Assembly: GCA_003248775.1 (NCBI GenBank)
Contig: QFQX01000021.1
Span: 9,183 to 73,182, forward strand
Direction of reading: 5' to 3'
Length of the DNA: 64,000 nucleotides
Source of the DNA: Shinella sp.
GTDB taxonomy: Bacteria; Pseudomonadota; Alphaproteobacteria; Rhizobiales; Rhizobiaceae
A program made the translations under genes and the position numbers. Position 1 is the stretch's first letter. Every line of letters starts with the position of its first letter. Positions 16,744-27,193 of this stretch are shown here, piece after piece. Under the pieces are notes generated by a model. The model made no database searches and was not told where the DNA came from. It saw only the letters and a program-made list of their open reading frames with translations.

Positions 16744-17526
16744 TCAGGCCTCCTCCGTGCCCATATAGGCCACGCGGACGCGCGGATCGTTGCTGACCGT
16801 CTCGTAATTGCCCTCGGCGAGGATCTCGCCCCGCTGCAGCACCGTCACGTGATGGCAGATGTTGGCGACGACCGAGAGATTGTGCTCGACCATCAGGACG
16901 GCACGGCTTCTCGCGACGTCACGGATCAGGTCGGCGATGACGCTGACATCTTCCTGCCCCATGCCGGCCATCGGTTCGTCCAGCAGCAGGACCTTCGGAT
17001 CGAGCGCGAGCGTGGTCGCAATCTCCAGGACGCGCTTGCGACCGTAGGAGAGGTCCGCCGCGACGATGTCGCGCTCTTTCGCAAGGCCGACGCTGGCCAG
17101 CAGCTGTTCGGCCCGTTCGTTCAGGGTGTCGAGTGCCGCAAGCGGCCGCCAGAACTGATGGGCAAGGCCGTTCGGCCGCAGCAATGCCACTCGGACATTG
17201 TCGAGCACGCTGAGGTGCGGGAAGACCGCCGAGATCTGGAAGGAGCGGACGAGACCCATGCGCGCCACCTTGTCGGGTGGTGTGCGGGTGATGTCGGTGC
17301 CGAGCAGATTGATCGTTCCGGCCGAGGGCTGGAGAAACTTGGTCAGCAGGTTGAACACGGTCGTCTTGCCGGCCCCGTTCGGGCCGATCAGTGCGTGGAC
17401 CCGCGCGTGATGGACGTCGAGATCGACATCGCGCACGGCGGTGAAGCCGCCGAAGTCGCGGCGGAGACCGCGGGCGGACAAGACCACCCGCGACTCCTCA
17501 TTGATATGTGCCGTAGCGTTCGTCAT
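16744..17526 (-). CDS. Branched-chain amino acid-type ABC ATPase (LivG-like)
   Basis: The 260-residue ATPase carries Walker A GPNGAGKTTVFNLLT, the LivG-typical switch of a long insert between the Q-loop and a shortened signature (DLSYGRKRVLEIATTLA), Walker B VLLLDEPMAGMG and the C-terminal extension VRVAYMGTEEA. It sits 15 bp after the binding-protein stop and 1 base before the LivF-like start. Confidence 0.92.
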   Translation of the reverse strand: MTNATAHINEESRVVLSARGLRRDFGGFTAVRDVDLDVHHARVHALIGPNGAGKTTVFNLLTKFLQPSAGTINLLGTDITRTPPDKVARMGLVRSFQISAVFPHLSVLDNVRVALLRPNGLAHQFWRPLAALDTLNERAEQLLASVGLAKERDIVAADLSYGRKRVLEIATTLALDPKVLLLDEPMAGMGQEDVSVIADLIRDVARSRAVLMVEHNLSVVANICHHVTVLQRGEILAEGNYETVSNDPRVRVAYMGTEEA

Positions 17527-17541
17527 CGCGACCGGCCGGGC

Positions 17542-18744
17542 TTACTTGACCAGCTCGCAACCGCTCTTGGCGGGATCGATATAGGCTTCCTTGCCCGGGA
17601 TGGTGGCGAGCACGTTGAAGTAATCCCAGGGTTCCTTGCTGTCGCCGGGCTTCTTCACTTCGAGCAGGTACATGTCATGGAACATGCGGCCGTTCGGGCC
17701 GACGCTGCCGCCCCTGGCGAAGACGTCGTCCACCGGCAGTTCATGAAGCTGCTTGGCAACGGCTTCCGTCTCGTCGGTGCCGGCCTTGTCGATCGCCTTC
17801 AGATACTGCAGGACGGCCGAATAGGTGCCGGCGTGGATCATGTTCGGCATCTTGCCGGTGCGCTCGAAGAAGCGCTTGCCGAACTTCTGGCTCTCCTCGT
17901 CGCGGTTCCAGTAGAAGCCTTCTGTCAGTGTCAGGCCCTGAGCTGCCTCGAGCCCGAGGCCGTGCACTTCGGCAAGCGTGAAGAGAAGGGCCGCAAGACG
18001 CTGGCCGCCCTGGGTGATGCCGAATTCGGCGGCCTGCTTGATGGCGTTCTGGGTGTCTGCGCCGGCATTGGCAAGGCCGATCACCTTGGCGCCGGAGGAC
18101 TGGGCCTGCAGCAGGAAGGACGAGAAGTCGGTGGTCGCCAGCGGATGGCGGACCGATCCCAGCACGTTACCGCCTGCGGATTTCACGAAGTCGCCGGTCT
18201 GCTGCTCGAGCGAGTAGCCGAAGGCGTAGTCGGCGGTCAGGAAGAACCAGCTGTCGCCGCCCTGCTTCACGAGCGCGCCGCCGGTGCCGACTGCAAGCGC
18301 ATGGGTGTCATAGGCCCAGTGGAAACCGTAGGGGCTGCACTGCTTGCCGGTGAGCTCGGTGGTGGCCGCGCCGGTAACGATGTCGATCTTCTTCTTTTCC
18401 TTGGCGATAGCCTGAACGGCCAGCGCGACGGAAGAGGTGGTCAGTTCCATGATCGCATCGACCTGGTCGGTGTCGAACCACTGGCGGGCGATGTTGGAGG
18501 CGATGTCGGCCTTGTTCTGGTGGTCGGCATCAACGATCTCGACGGGAACGCCGAGCACCTTGCCGCCGAAATCCTCGACCGCCATCTTGGCTGCCTCGAC
18601 GGACGACTTGCCGCCGAAGTCGGCATAGACGCCGGACTGGTCGTTCAGGATGCCGATCTTCACCTTGCCATCGGAAGCATCGGCGAGCGCCGCCGTGCTG
18701 CTTGCCAAAAGAATAGCCATGGACGCGATGAGCTTGCTTCGCAT
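17542..18744 (-). CDS. Branched-chain amino acid-type ABC substrate-binding protein (LivK-like)
   Basis: The 400-residue periplasmic protein has a Sec signal peptide (MRSKLIASMAILLASSTAALADA) and the LivK/AmiC-type fold beginning VKIGILNDQSGVYADFGG. The ATG at 18744 is chosen because GGGAGGAG sits 6 bases upstream. Family members bind amino acids, amides, urea or aromatic acids. Its ligand here is not evident, but the operon partners (GMC oxidoreductase and hydroxyacid dehydrogenase) suggest an oxidisable carbon compound. It is the first gene of the operon, divergent from a LysR gene. Confidence 0.88.
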   Translation of the reverse strand: MRSKLIASMAILLASSTAALADASDGKVKIGILNDQSGVYADFGGKSSVEAAKMAVEDFGGKVLGVPVEIVDADHQNKADIASNIARQWFDTDQVDAIMELTTSSVALAVQAIAKEKKKIDIVTGAATTELTGKQCSPYGFHWAYDTHALAVGTGGALVKQGGDSWFFLTADYAFGYSLEQQTGDFVKSAGGNVLGSVRHPLATTDFSSFLLQAQSSGAKVIGLANAGADTQNAIKQAAEFGITQGGQRLAALLFTLAEVHGLGLEAAQGLTLTEGFYWNRDEESQKFGKRFFERTGKMPNMIHAGTYSAVLQYLKAIDKAGTDETEAVAKQLHELPVDDVFARGGSVGPNGRMFHDMYLLEVKKPGDSKEPWDYFNVLATIPGKEAYIDPAKSGCELVK

Positions 18745-18775
18745 TTGATCTCCTCCCAGAGTGCAGGCCGCGAAC

Positions 18776-18903
18776 CTGTTCAAAAATTGACCAGCCCCTC
18801 TCCTCAAAAGAGCGGATCATGAGGGCATGATCCCGGAAAGTGCTGGTTGACGCAAGCGCCGGGTTTATCTAATTGCAAACAGGTTCTGTTCGTTTTTGAA
18901 CAG
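18776..18903. promoter_or_regulatory. Paired LysR-type operator candidates between livK-like and lysR genes
   Basis: CTGTTC-N6-GAACAG (18886-18903) is a perfect 6-bp dyad just before the RBS of the LysR gene. CTGTTCAAAAATTGACCAG begins at 18776, next to the LivK-like start. Both sites contain (A/G)TTTTTGAACAG, in opposite orientations. Their place in the 171-bp divergent region suggests operators for the adjacent regulator. Confidence 0.5.
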
Positions 18904-18915
18904 ATAGGAGGGGCG

Positions 18916-19854
18916 ATGAGCAGCGGGCATTTCACCTGGGACGACCTTCAATTCTTCCTTGCCGTTGCCCGGACGGGCCAGCTTTCTACGGCTGCCCGGC
19001 AGCTCAGGACCAGCCATGCGACGGTGTCGCGCCGGATCGACCGGCTGGAGTTCGCGCTGAAGGTGAAGCTTTTCGAGCGCAATCCGCGCGGCTATGTGCT
19101 GACCGGCATGGGGCAACGCTTTGTGGAAACTGCGGAGAAGATCGAGCAGGAGACGGAGCGGCTGCAGGCCGAGCTTGCCGGCGGCGCAACCGCGCAGCGC
19201 GGCGTCGTCAGGCTTTCCGCGCCGGAGGGTTTTTCCAACTTCTTCTTCAGCCATACGCTGACTGATTTCTCCGTCCGCCATCCCAACATCTCGCTGGAAC
19301 TGGTGACGATCCAGCAGATCATGGCCCTGTCGCGCAAGGAGGCCGATCTCGCGGTCGTTCTCGATCCGCCGAAGGCCGGTCCCTATTTTTCCGAGAAGCT
19401 CACCGACTACCATCTGCAGATCTATGGGACGCGGGGGTATCTGGAGACGCGAGGGGTGCCGAAGACCCGCGACGATCTCCTCGACCATGCCTTCATCGGC
19501 TATGTGCAGGACATGATCTTTGCGCCGGGACTGGACTATCTCGGCGACATCCATCCGAAGATCCGGCCGAATTTCCAGAGTTCCAGCATCTTCTCGCAGC
19601 TGACCGCGACCCGAAGCGGGCTCGGGCTTTGCGTCCTGCCGCTCTTCATCGCCCAGCAATATCCGGAACTACAGGTGGTGCTGGAGGACGAGGTGGACCT
19701 GCTGCGCCACTACTGGATCGCCTGCCATCACGACCTCAGGCAGGTGGCCCGCATCCGCACCGTGATCGAATTCCTGCGGGAATCGGTTCAGGCGAACGTG
19801 AGCGGGTTTATCGGGAATTCGAGGGCGAAGGTCGGGTTGGTGTCGCGGGGGTGA
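18916..19854 (+). CDS. LysR-family transcriptional regulator
   Basis: The 312-residue regulator has the N-terminal HTH (FLAVARTGQLSTAARQLRTSHATVSRRIDRLE, about residues 13-44) and a LysR effector domain (VVRLSAPEGFSNFFFSHTLTDFSVRHPNI onward). The ATG at 18916 follows GGAGGGGCG; the open frame to 18847 lacks an RBS. It is divergent from the Liv/GMC/MmsB operon and is probably its regulator. Confidence 0.88.
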   Translation: MSSGHFTWDDLQFFLAVARTGQLSTAARQLRTSHATVSRRIDRLEFALKVKLFERNPRGYVLTGMGQRFVETAEKIEQETERLQAELAGGATAQRGVVRLSAPEGFSNFFFSHTLTDFSVRHPNISLELVTIQQIMALSRKEADLAVVLDPPKAGPYFSEKLTDYHLQIYGTRGYLETRGVPKTRDDLLDHAFIGYVQDMIFAPGLDYLGDIHPKIRPNFQSSSIFSQLTATRSGLGLCVLPLFIAQQYPELQVVLEDEVDLLRHYWIACHHDLRQVARIRTVIEFLRESVQANVSGFIGNSRAKVGLVSRG

Positions 19855-19897
19855 GGTTGCGCCTTGCGCGCCCGATGGCGTTGGGTTCCTTGGCACC

Positions 19898-20078
19898 CTC
19901 CTCTGCCTTGCCAGGCATCTCCCCCTCAAGGGGGAGATCGGCAGAACGGCTGGTCTTCTGCTTTCCAACCTCTATTCGCCAAGATCCCAAGACACTTGTT
20001 TTGTGGGGATCGAGCGGTGTCGGCCATCCGATCTCCCCCTTGAGGGGGAGATGGCCGGTAGGCCAGAGGGGGGGAGCC
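19898..20078. repeat. Palindromic intergenic repeat (family B)
   Basis: Two hairpins, CATCTCCCCCTC/GAGGGGGAGAT-like (about 19918-19942) and ATCTCCCCCTTGAGGGGGAGAT (about 20031-20052), lie in inverted arrangement within flanks CCCTC-CTGCCTTGCCAGG and GGCCGGTAGGCCAGAGGGGG. The rest of the 336-bp gap between the LysR gene and the mutase gene shows no gene. Confidence 0.7.
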
Positions 20079-20190
20079 ACAGGCGTCAGGCTTAGGTAAA
20101 GGCATCCCGAGTACAGCCGCCGAAGCTCCGTACCCCTTGTTTGCCAGCGCTTCCGGGAAACACTTGAGGTGATCCCCGGAACCCTCATTA

Positions 20191-22332
20191 TCAATCGTTG
20201 CGAAGGCGGCCTTCGACGAGGTCGAGGACGGAGCGGGCGGCGTCCATGACGTTGGTGCCGGGGCCGAAAACGGCGGAGACGCCGTGTTCCAGCAGGTAAT
20301 CGTAGTCCTGCCGCGGAATGACGCCGCCGACGACGACGATGATGTCTTTTGCGCCCTTGGCCTTCAGGGCTTCGACGAGCTGCGGCGCAAGCGTCTTGTG
20401 GCCGGCGGCGAGCGACGACATACCGACGACCTGAACCTTTTCGGCGACCGCGAGGTCGGCTGCTTCGTCCGGCGTCTGGAAGAGCGGGCCGGCGACGACA
20501 TCGAAGCCGATGTCGCCGAAGGCGGACGCGATTACCTTGGCGCCGCGGTCGTGGCCGTCCTGGCCAAGCTTGGCGACGAGAATGCGGGGAGCCGCGCCCT
20601 TGGCCTTCCTGTAGCTGTCGAGGCGGTCGGAGAGGATCGAGAGTTCCGGATCGCCCTCATAGGCCTTGCCGTAGATGTTGCGCACGACCTTCGGCACGGC
20701 GGCATGGTCGCCGAAGACGGCACGCATGGCGTCCGAGATTTCGCCGACGGTGGCGCGTTCGCGGGCAGCATCGACGGCCGCTTCGAGAATGTTGCCTTCG
20801 CCCGTGCGGGCGACTTCGGTGAGGCGGGCCAGAGCCTGCTCGACCTTTTTCGTGTCACGGCGGCGCTTGGTTTCCTCGATGCGCTTGATCTGGGAAGCGC
20901 GGACCGCGGAGTTGTCGATTTCCAGAATGTCGATCGGCTCTTCGTTCTCCAGGCGGAACTTGTTGACGCCGACGATGACTTCCTCGGCCTTGTCCACGGC
21001 GGCCTGACGGCGGGTCGCGGCTTCCTCGATCAGGCGCTTCGGCAGTCCGGCATCGACGGCCTTGGTCATGCCGCCCAGGGCCTCGACTTCCTCGATCAGC
21101 GCCCAGGCCTTGGTCGCCAGTTCATCGGTGAGGCTCTCGACATAGTAGGAGCCGGCAAGCGGATCGACGACCCTGGTGACGCCCGTCTCGTTCTGCAGGA
21201 TGAGCTGGGTATTGCGGGCGATGCGAGCCGAGAACTCGGTCGGCAGCGCGATGGCTTCATCCAGTGCATTGGTGTGCAGCGACTGGGTGCCGCCGAGCGC
21301 TGCGGACAGCGCCTCATAGGCCGTGCGGATGACGTTGTTGTAGGGGTCCTGTTCCTGCAGCGAGACGCCGGAGGTCTGACAATGGGTGCGCAGCATCAGG
21401 GACGAAGCCTTCTTGGGCTCGAATTCCTGCATGATGCGGGTCCAGAGCAGGCGGGCGGCGCGAAGCTTGGCGGCCTCCATGAAGAAGTTCATGCCGATGG
21501 CGAAGAAGAAGGACAGGCGACCGGCGAACTCGTCGACGTTGAGGCCCTTCTTCAGCGCGGCGCGAACGTATTCGCGGCCATCGGCCAGCGTGAAGGCCAG
21601 CTCCTGCACCAGCGTCGCGCCGGCTTCCTGCATGTGGTAGCCGGAAATCGAGATGGAGTTGAACTTCGGCATCTCCTTTGCCGTGTACTCGATGATGTCG
21701 GCAATGATGCGCATCGAGGGTTCCGGCGGGTAGATGTAGGTGTTGCGGACCATGAACTCCTTGAGAATGTCGTTCTGGATGGTGCCGGAAAGCTTGTCGC
21801 GGGAGACGCCCTGTTCCTCGCCGGTGACGATGAAGTTGGCGAGGATCGGGATGACAGCGCCGTTCATGGTCATGGAGACGGAGATGTTTTCTAGCGGAAT
21901 GCCGTCGAACAGGATCTTCATGTCCTCGACGCTGTCGATCGCCACGCCGGCCTTGCCAACGTCGCCTTCGACGCGTGGATGGTTCGAGTCGTAGCCGCGA
22001 TGGGTGGCAAGGTCGAAGGCAACGGAGACGCCCTGCTGGCCGGCGGCGAGCGCCTTGCGGTAAAAGGCGTTGGAGGCCTCCGCCGTGGAGAAGCCGGCAT
22101 ACTGGCGGATCGTCCAGGGACGGCCGGCATACATGGTGGCGCGGGGACCACGAACGAAAGGCGCAAAGCCCGGCAGGGATTTCAGGTGGTCGATGCCTTC
22201 GAGGTCTTCAGCCGTGTAGAGCGGCTTGACGTCGATGCCCTCGGGCGTGTGCCAGGTCAGCGTTTCGGCCGGACGCTTCAGCTCCTTCTCGGCCAGCGCT
22301 TCCCAGTCCTTGATGGTCTTCTCGCTCGACAT
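20191..22332 (-). CDS. scpA: Methylmalonyl-CoA mutase
   Basis: The 713-residue enzyme converts (R)-methylmalonyl-CoA to succinyl-CoA with adenosylcobalamin. The N-terminal TIM-barrel domain contains RGPRATMYAGRPWTIRQYAGF and SVSMTMNGAVIP; the C-terminal B12 domain carries the base-off motif DGHDRG (592-597, His594 is the lower cobalt ligand) and VVGGVIPRQDY. As in other single-chain bacterial mutases, substrate and B12 domains are in one protein. The ATG at 22332 follows GGAGGAAAATGG. It completes the propionyl-CoA route begun by the carboxylase genes upstream; methylmalonyl-CoA epimerase is not in the window. Confidence 0.95.
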   Translation of the reverse strand: MSSEKTIKDWEALAEKELKRPAETLTWHTPEGIDVKPLYTAEDLEGIDHLKSLPGFAPFVRGPRATMYAGRPWTIRQYAGFSTAEASNAFYRKALAAGQQGVSVAFDLATHRGYDSNHPRVEGDVGKAGVAIDSVEDMKILFDGIPLENISVSMTMNGAVIPILANFIVTGEEQGVSRDKLSGTIQNDILKEFMVRNTYIYPPEPSMRIIADIIEYTAKEMPKFNSISISGYHMQEAGATLVQELAFTLADGREYVRAALKKGLNVDEFAGRLSFFFAIGMNFFMEAAKLRAARLLWTRIMQEFEPKKASSLMLRTHCQTSGVSLQEQDPYNNVIRTAYEALSAALGGTQSLHTNALDEAIALPTEFSARIARNTQLILQNETGVTRVVDPLAGSYYVESLTDELATKAWALIEEVEALGGMTKAVDAGLPKRLIEEAATRRQAAVDKAEEVIVGVNKFRLENEEPIDILEIDNSAVRASQIKRIEETKRRRDTKKVEQALARLTEVARTGEGNILEAAVDAARERATVGEISDAMRAVFGDHAAVPKVVRNIYGKAYEGDPELSILSDRLDSYRKAKGAAPRILVAKLGQDGHDRGAKVIASAFGDIGFDVVAGPLFQTPDEAADLAVAEKVQVVGMSSLAAGHKTLAPQLVEALKAKGAKDIIVVVGGVIPRQDYDYLLEHGVSAVFGPGTNVMDAARSVLDLVEGRLRND

Positions 22333-22396
22333 CCATTTTCCTCCTGCGCCTTTAACCACGCGCGCGGGGCCGTGGCTTTGGAAACTTTGTCTTGTC

Positions 22397-22441
22397 GCAT
22401 GTCGTTGCCGCAAAACCGCTCAACACTTTTGCGCAACATGC
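22397..22441. repeat. Palindromic intergenic element (GCAAAACCGC family), second copy
   Basis: GCATGTCGTTGCCGCAAAA and TTTTGCGCAACATGC face each other around CCGCTCAACAC. The same left arm occurs at 63979-64000 and a related element at 3181-3228. It lies upstream of the mutase gene. Confidence 0.75.
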
Positions 22442-22549
22442 TCTGGAGCGCATTTCGATCCGATCGGATCAGCGCTCCAAATTTTTCTGTTCGAAGCATA
22501 ATCTCGCCGATCCTCGTTTCACTCCGGTCGGATTATGCTTTCAGTCGGA

Positions 22550-22605
22550 CGGGGCGCCGGAGCTGCCTCGTTTTGTGTATAAAAGTGGCACCTTCCGGCG
22601 CCCCG
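22550..22605. repeat. Long perfect palindrome in the mutase-pccA gap
   Basis: CGGGGCGCCGGA (22550-22561) and TCCGGCGCCCCG (22594-22605) are a perfect 12-bp inverted repeat, with inner TGCC/GGCA and TTTT/AAAA pairs. The surrounding gap (22333-23123, about 790 bp) has no credible gene: the open frame at 22392-22904 has no homology-like features and covers repeats. The hairpin could be a bidirectional structure or an orphan mosaic repeat. Confidence 0.55.
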
Positions 22606-22998
22606 TTCAGCGGTTTTTGCCCGCAAACCGGTTCCTCGTGCGGACTGGAATCGGCTCGTCCCGATTCCGCGTCCGGCAGTCAAGGCCGCGTCTGGCAGCC
22701 TTCTTGCCGGGTTTCACAGGGCGCCGGGGTTTCACCGGCTGCCGCCCGCCTTTGTGCCGCAACGGCACGTCGCTTTCTCAGCGAGAGGATCCAATTCCAC
22801 GAACCCCCGATCCGGCTCTTGCGTCTTATCCCCGCATCGGGCGCCGGTTGCCTCTCGCCGCGACGCCTCGCAGTGTATCCGATGAAGCAACGGCGCCATG
22901 GTGACATGACGCCATCGGCCGGGGACGAATGGCGGGGAGGGAGGTTGAAAACAAAGAGGAAATCCATTTCGTCTTCCCCGTTTTCCGATGAGCTTTCG

Positions 22999-23111
22999 CC
23001 CCTCATCCGCCTGCCGGCACCTTCTCCCCGTAAACGGGGAGAAGGGGAGTTGAGGCACCGCCCCGGCCGTCCCCTCTCCCCGCTTGCGGGGAGAGGGTCA
23101 GGGTGAGGGGC
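22999..23111. repeat. REP/BIME-like mosaic element (family A)
   Basis: CCCCTCATCCGCCTGCCGGC, hairpin CTTCTCCCCG-taaa-CGGGGAGAAG, spacer, hairpin CCTCTCCCCG-cttg-CGGGGAGAGG and GTCAGGGTGAGGGG. It sits directly after the pccA stop codon and could serve as its transcript end. Confidence 0.85.
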
Positions 23112-23123
23112 AAATCCGTTGGC

Positions 23124-25135
<2,012 letters not shown>

Positions 25136-25139
<4 letters not shown>

Positions 25140-25513
25140 ACCTCGAATACGTCGTCAAATGATTCCGGGAAGTTCTGCCGGGCGAGTTTTTCGTTGATCA
25201 CCAGCATGGACTCGTAGGAAAGCGGGTCGAAATCCTTGTCCGCCGGAAGGACTTCGCGGCCGAAAAGAAGGTTCAGTCTGGCGGCATCCAGATTGCCGCG
25301 CTCGAAGGGCTCGTCGCCGAAATGGTGCCAGAGGGCATGCAGGAAGGCCGCGTCGATGCGGTGTTCCTTGGTGCCCGGGCGGGCCTTGCGAGGCAGGGCC
25401 TTCAGCGGGGTCACGCCTTTCGGATTGGCGCGGCGGATCGTGAACTGCACGCCGGTGCCGGGCATCCCGGATGGGAAGCCCTTGTGCTTGGTCATGTCGG
25501 GAAGATCGGCCAT
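25136..25513 (-). CDS. Conserved-position unknown protein between pccB and pccA
   Basis: The 125-residue soluble protein has no domain I recognise. It is rich in charged residues and has MTKHKGFPSGMPGTGVQFTIRR, RIDAAFLHALWHHFGDEPFE and an acidic C-terminus ending FDDVFEV. GGGAG precedes the ATG at 25513, and its stop overlaps the pccA start, so it is translated with the carboxylase genes. A role in carboxylase assembly or regulation is possible but is only inferred from position. Confidence 0.7.
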
Positions 25514-25524
25514 GGTCTACTCCC

Positions 25525-27057
25525 TTACAACGGGATCGTGTCGTGCTTCTTCCAGTGCGTGCCGAGCTGCTTGTTGCGCAGCGAGGCGAAGGCACGGGCG
25601 ATGCGGCGGCGCGAGGAATGCGGCATGATGACTTCGTCGATGAAGCCGCGTTCGGCGGCGACGAAGGGGTTGGCGAAGCGTTCCTCGTATTCCTTCGTGC
25701 GGGCGGCGATCTTTTCGGGATCGTTGAGCTCGGAGCGATAGAGGATTTCGGTCGCGCCCTTGGCGCCCATGACGGCGATCTCGGCGGTCGGCCATGCATA
25801 GTTGATATCGGCGCCGATATGCTTGGAGGCCATGACGTCGTAGGCGCCGCCATAGGCCTTGCGGGTGATCAGCGTCACCATCGGAACCGTGGCCTGGCTA
25901 TAGGCGAAGAGCAGCTTCGCGCCATGCTTGATGACGCCGCCATATTCCTGGCTGGTGCCGGGCAGGAAGCCGGGAACGTCGACCAGCGTCAGGATCGGAA
26001 TGTTGAAGGCGTCGCAGAAGCGGACGAAGCGGGCGGCCTTGCGCGACGAGTCGATATCGAGGCAGCCGGCGAGCACCATCGGCTGGTTGGCGACGACGCC
26101 GACCGTCTGGCCTTCCAGCCGGAGGAAGCCGGTGATGATGTTGCGCGCGAAGGCTTCCTGGATCTCGAAGAAATCGCCCTCGTCGGCCAGAGCGTAGATC
26201 AGCTCCTTCATGTCGTAGGGCTTGTTGGAACTGTCCGGGATCAGGGTGTCGAGACGGTTCTCGACGCGGGCCGGGTCGTCATGGAAGGGACGAAGCGGCG
26301 GCTTTTCGCGGTTGTTGAGCGGCAGGAAGTCGAACAGCAGGCGAACCTGTTCCAGCGCCTCGATGTCGTTTTCATAGGCGCCATCGGCAACCGACGACTT
26401 CTTGGTATGGGTCGATGCGCCGCCGAGTTCCTCGGCCGTGACGATCTCGTTCGTGACCGTCTTCACGACGTCGGGGCCGGTCACGAACATGTAGGAGCTG
26501 TCGCGCACCATGAAGATGAAGTCGGTCATGGCCGGCGAATAGACCGCGCCGCCGGCGCAGGGGCCCATGATGACGGAGATCTGCGGCACCACGCCGGAGG
26601 CATCGACATTGCGCTTGAACACATCGGCATAGCCGGCGAGCGAGGCCACACCTTCCTGGATGCGGGCGCCGCCCGAATCGTTGAGGCCGATCACCGGGGC
26701 GCCGTTCTTCATCGCCATGTCCATGATCTTGCAGATCTTCTGGGCATGGGTCTCCGACAGCGAGCCGCCGAGGACGGTGAAATCCTGGGAGAAGACATAG
26801 ACCTGACGGCCGTTGATCGTGCCCCAGCCGGTGACGACGCCGTCGCCGGCGACCTTCTGGTTTTCCATGCCGAAATCGGTGCAGCGATGGGTGACATACA
26901 TGTCGTATTCTTCGAAGGAGCCCTCATCGAGCAGAACCTCGATGCGCTCGCGCGCCGTCAGCTTGCCCTTGGCGTGCTGGGCGTCGATGCGGCGCTGGCC
27001 GCCGCCGAGATGCGCCTCGGCGCGACGCGCCTCGAGCTGTTCCAATACCGTTCGCAT
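25525..27057 (-). CDS. pccB: Propionyl-CoA carboxylase, beta (carboxyltransferase) subunit
   Basis: The 510-residue carboxyltransferase has LTARERIEVLLDEGSFEEYD near the N-terminus, oxyanion segments GGSLSETHAQKICKIMDMA and DSGGARIQEGVASLAGYADVF, and C-terminal DVPGFLPGTSQEYGGVIKHGAKLL. The ATG at 27057 follows GGGAGG and gives the usual family length; upstream in-frame ATGs at 27072 and 27078 are less likely. It is the first gene of the pcc operon, divergent from pccR. Confidence 0.94.
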   Translation of the reverse strand: MRTVLEQLEARRAEAHLGGGQRRIDAQHAKGKLTARERIEVLLDEGSFEEYDMYVTHRCTDFGMENQKVAGDGVVTGWGTINGRQVYVFSQDFTVLGGSLSETHAQKICKIMDMAMKNGAPVIGLNDSGGARIQEGVASLAGYADVFKRNVDASGVVPQISVIMGPCAGGAVYSPAMTDFIFMVRDSSYMFVTGPDVVKTVTNEIVTAEELGGASTHTKKSSVADGAYENDIEALEQVRLLFDFLPLNNREKPPLRPFHDDPARVENRLDTLIPDSSNKPYDMKELIYALADEGDFFEIQEAFARNIITGFLRLEGQTVGVVANQPMVLAGCLDIDSSRKAARFVRFCDAFNIPILTLVDVPGFLPGTSQEYGGVIKHGAKLLFAYSQATVPMVTLITRKAYGGAYDVMASKHIGADINYAWPTAEIAVMGAKGATEILYRSELNDPEKIAARTKEYEERFANPFVAAERGFIDEVIMPHSSRRRIARAFASLRNKQLGTHWKKHDTIPL

Positions 27058-27162
27058 GCTGCCTCCCGACATATTCATGAAGCTTTTCAGGATGATTTGT
27101 GCCCTTAAACGTCTGGCGAGGCAAAGAAAATGATTGAACAGGCGCAATTGTGGATTTATAAA

Positions 27163-27193
27163 TTTGCAAACTGAAAAATGCGAAATTGCAAAT
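27163..27193. promoter_or_regulatory. Candidate PccR operators in the pccB-pccR divergent region
   Basis: TTTGCAAA (27163-27170) is an 8-bp palindrome; a second near-copy, ATTGCAAAT (27185-27193), lies with its centre exactly 22 bp away, about two helical turns. TTTGCAAA is the sequence on which PccR operators from Rhodobacter sphaeroides are built. The second copy covers the pccR start codon, consistent with autoregulation. Confidence 0.65.

Noticed and set aside
22392..22904. Open frame of 170 codons on the plus strand in the mutase-pccA gap
   Set aside because: It spans palindromic repeats, starts inside a repeat, has no ribosome site and its protein has no family-like features.
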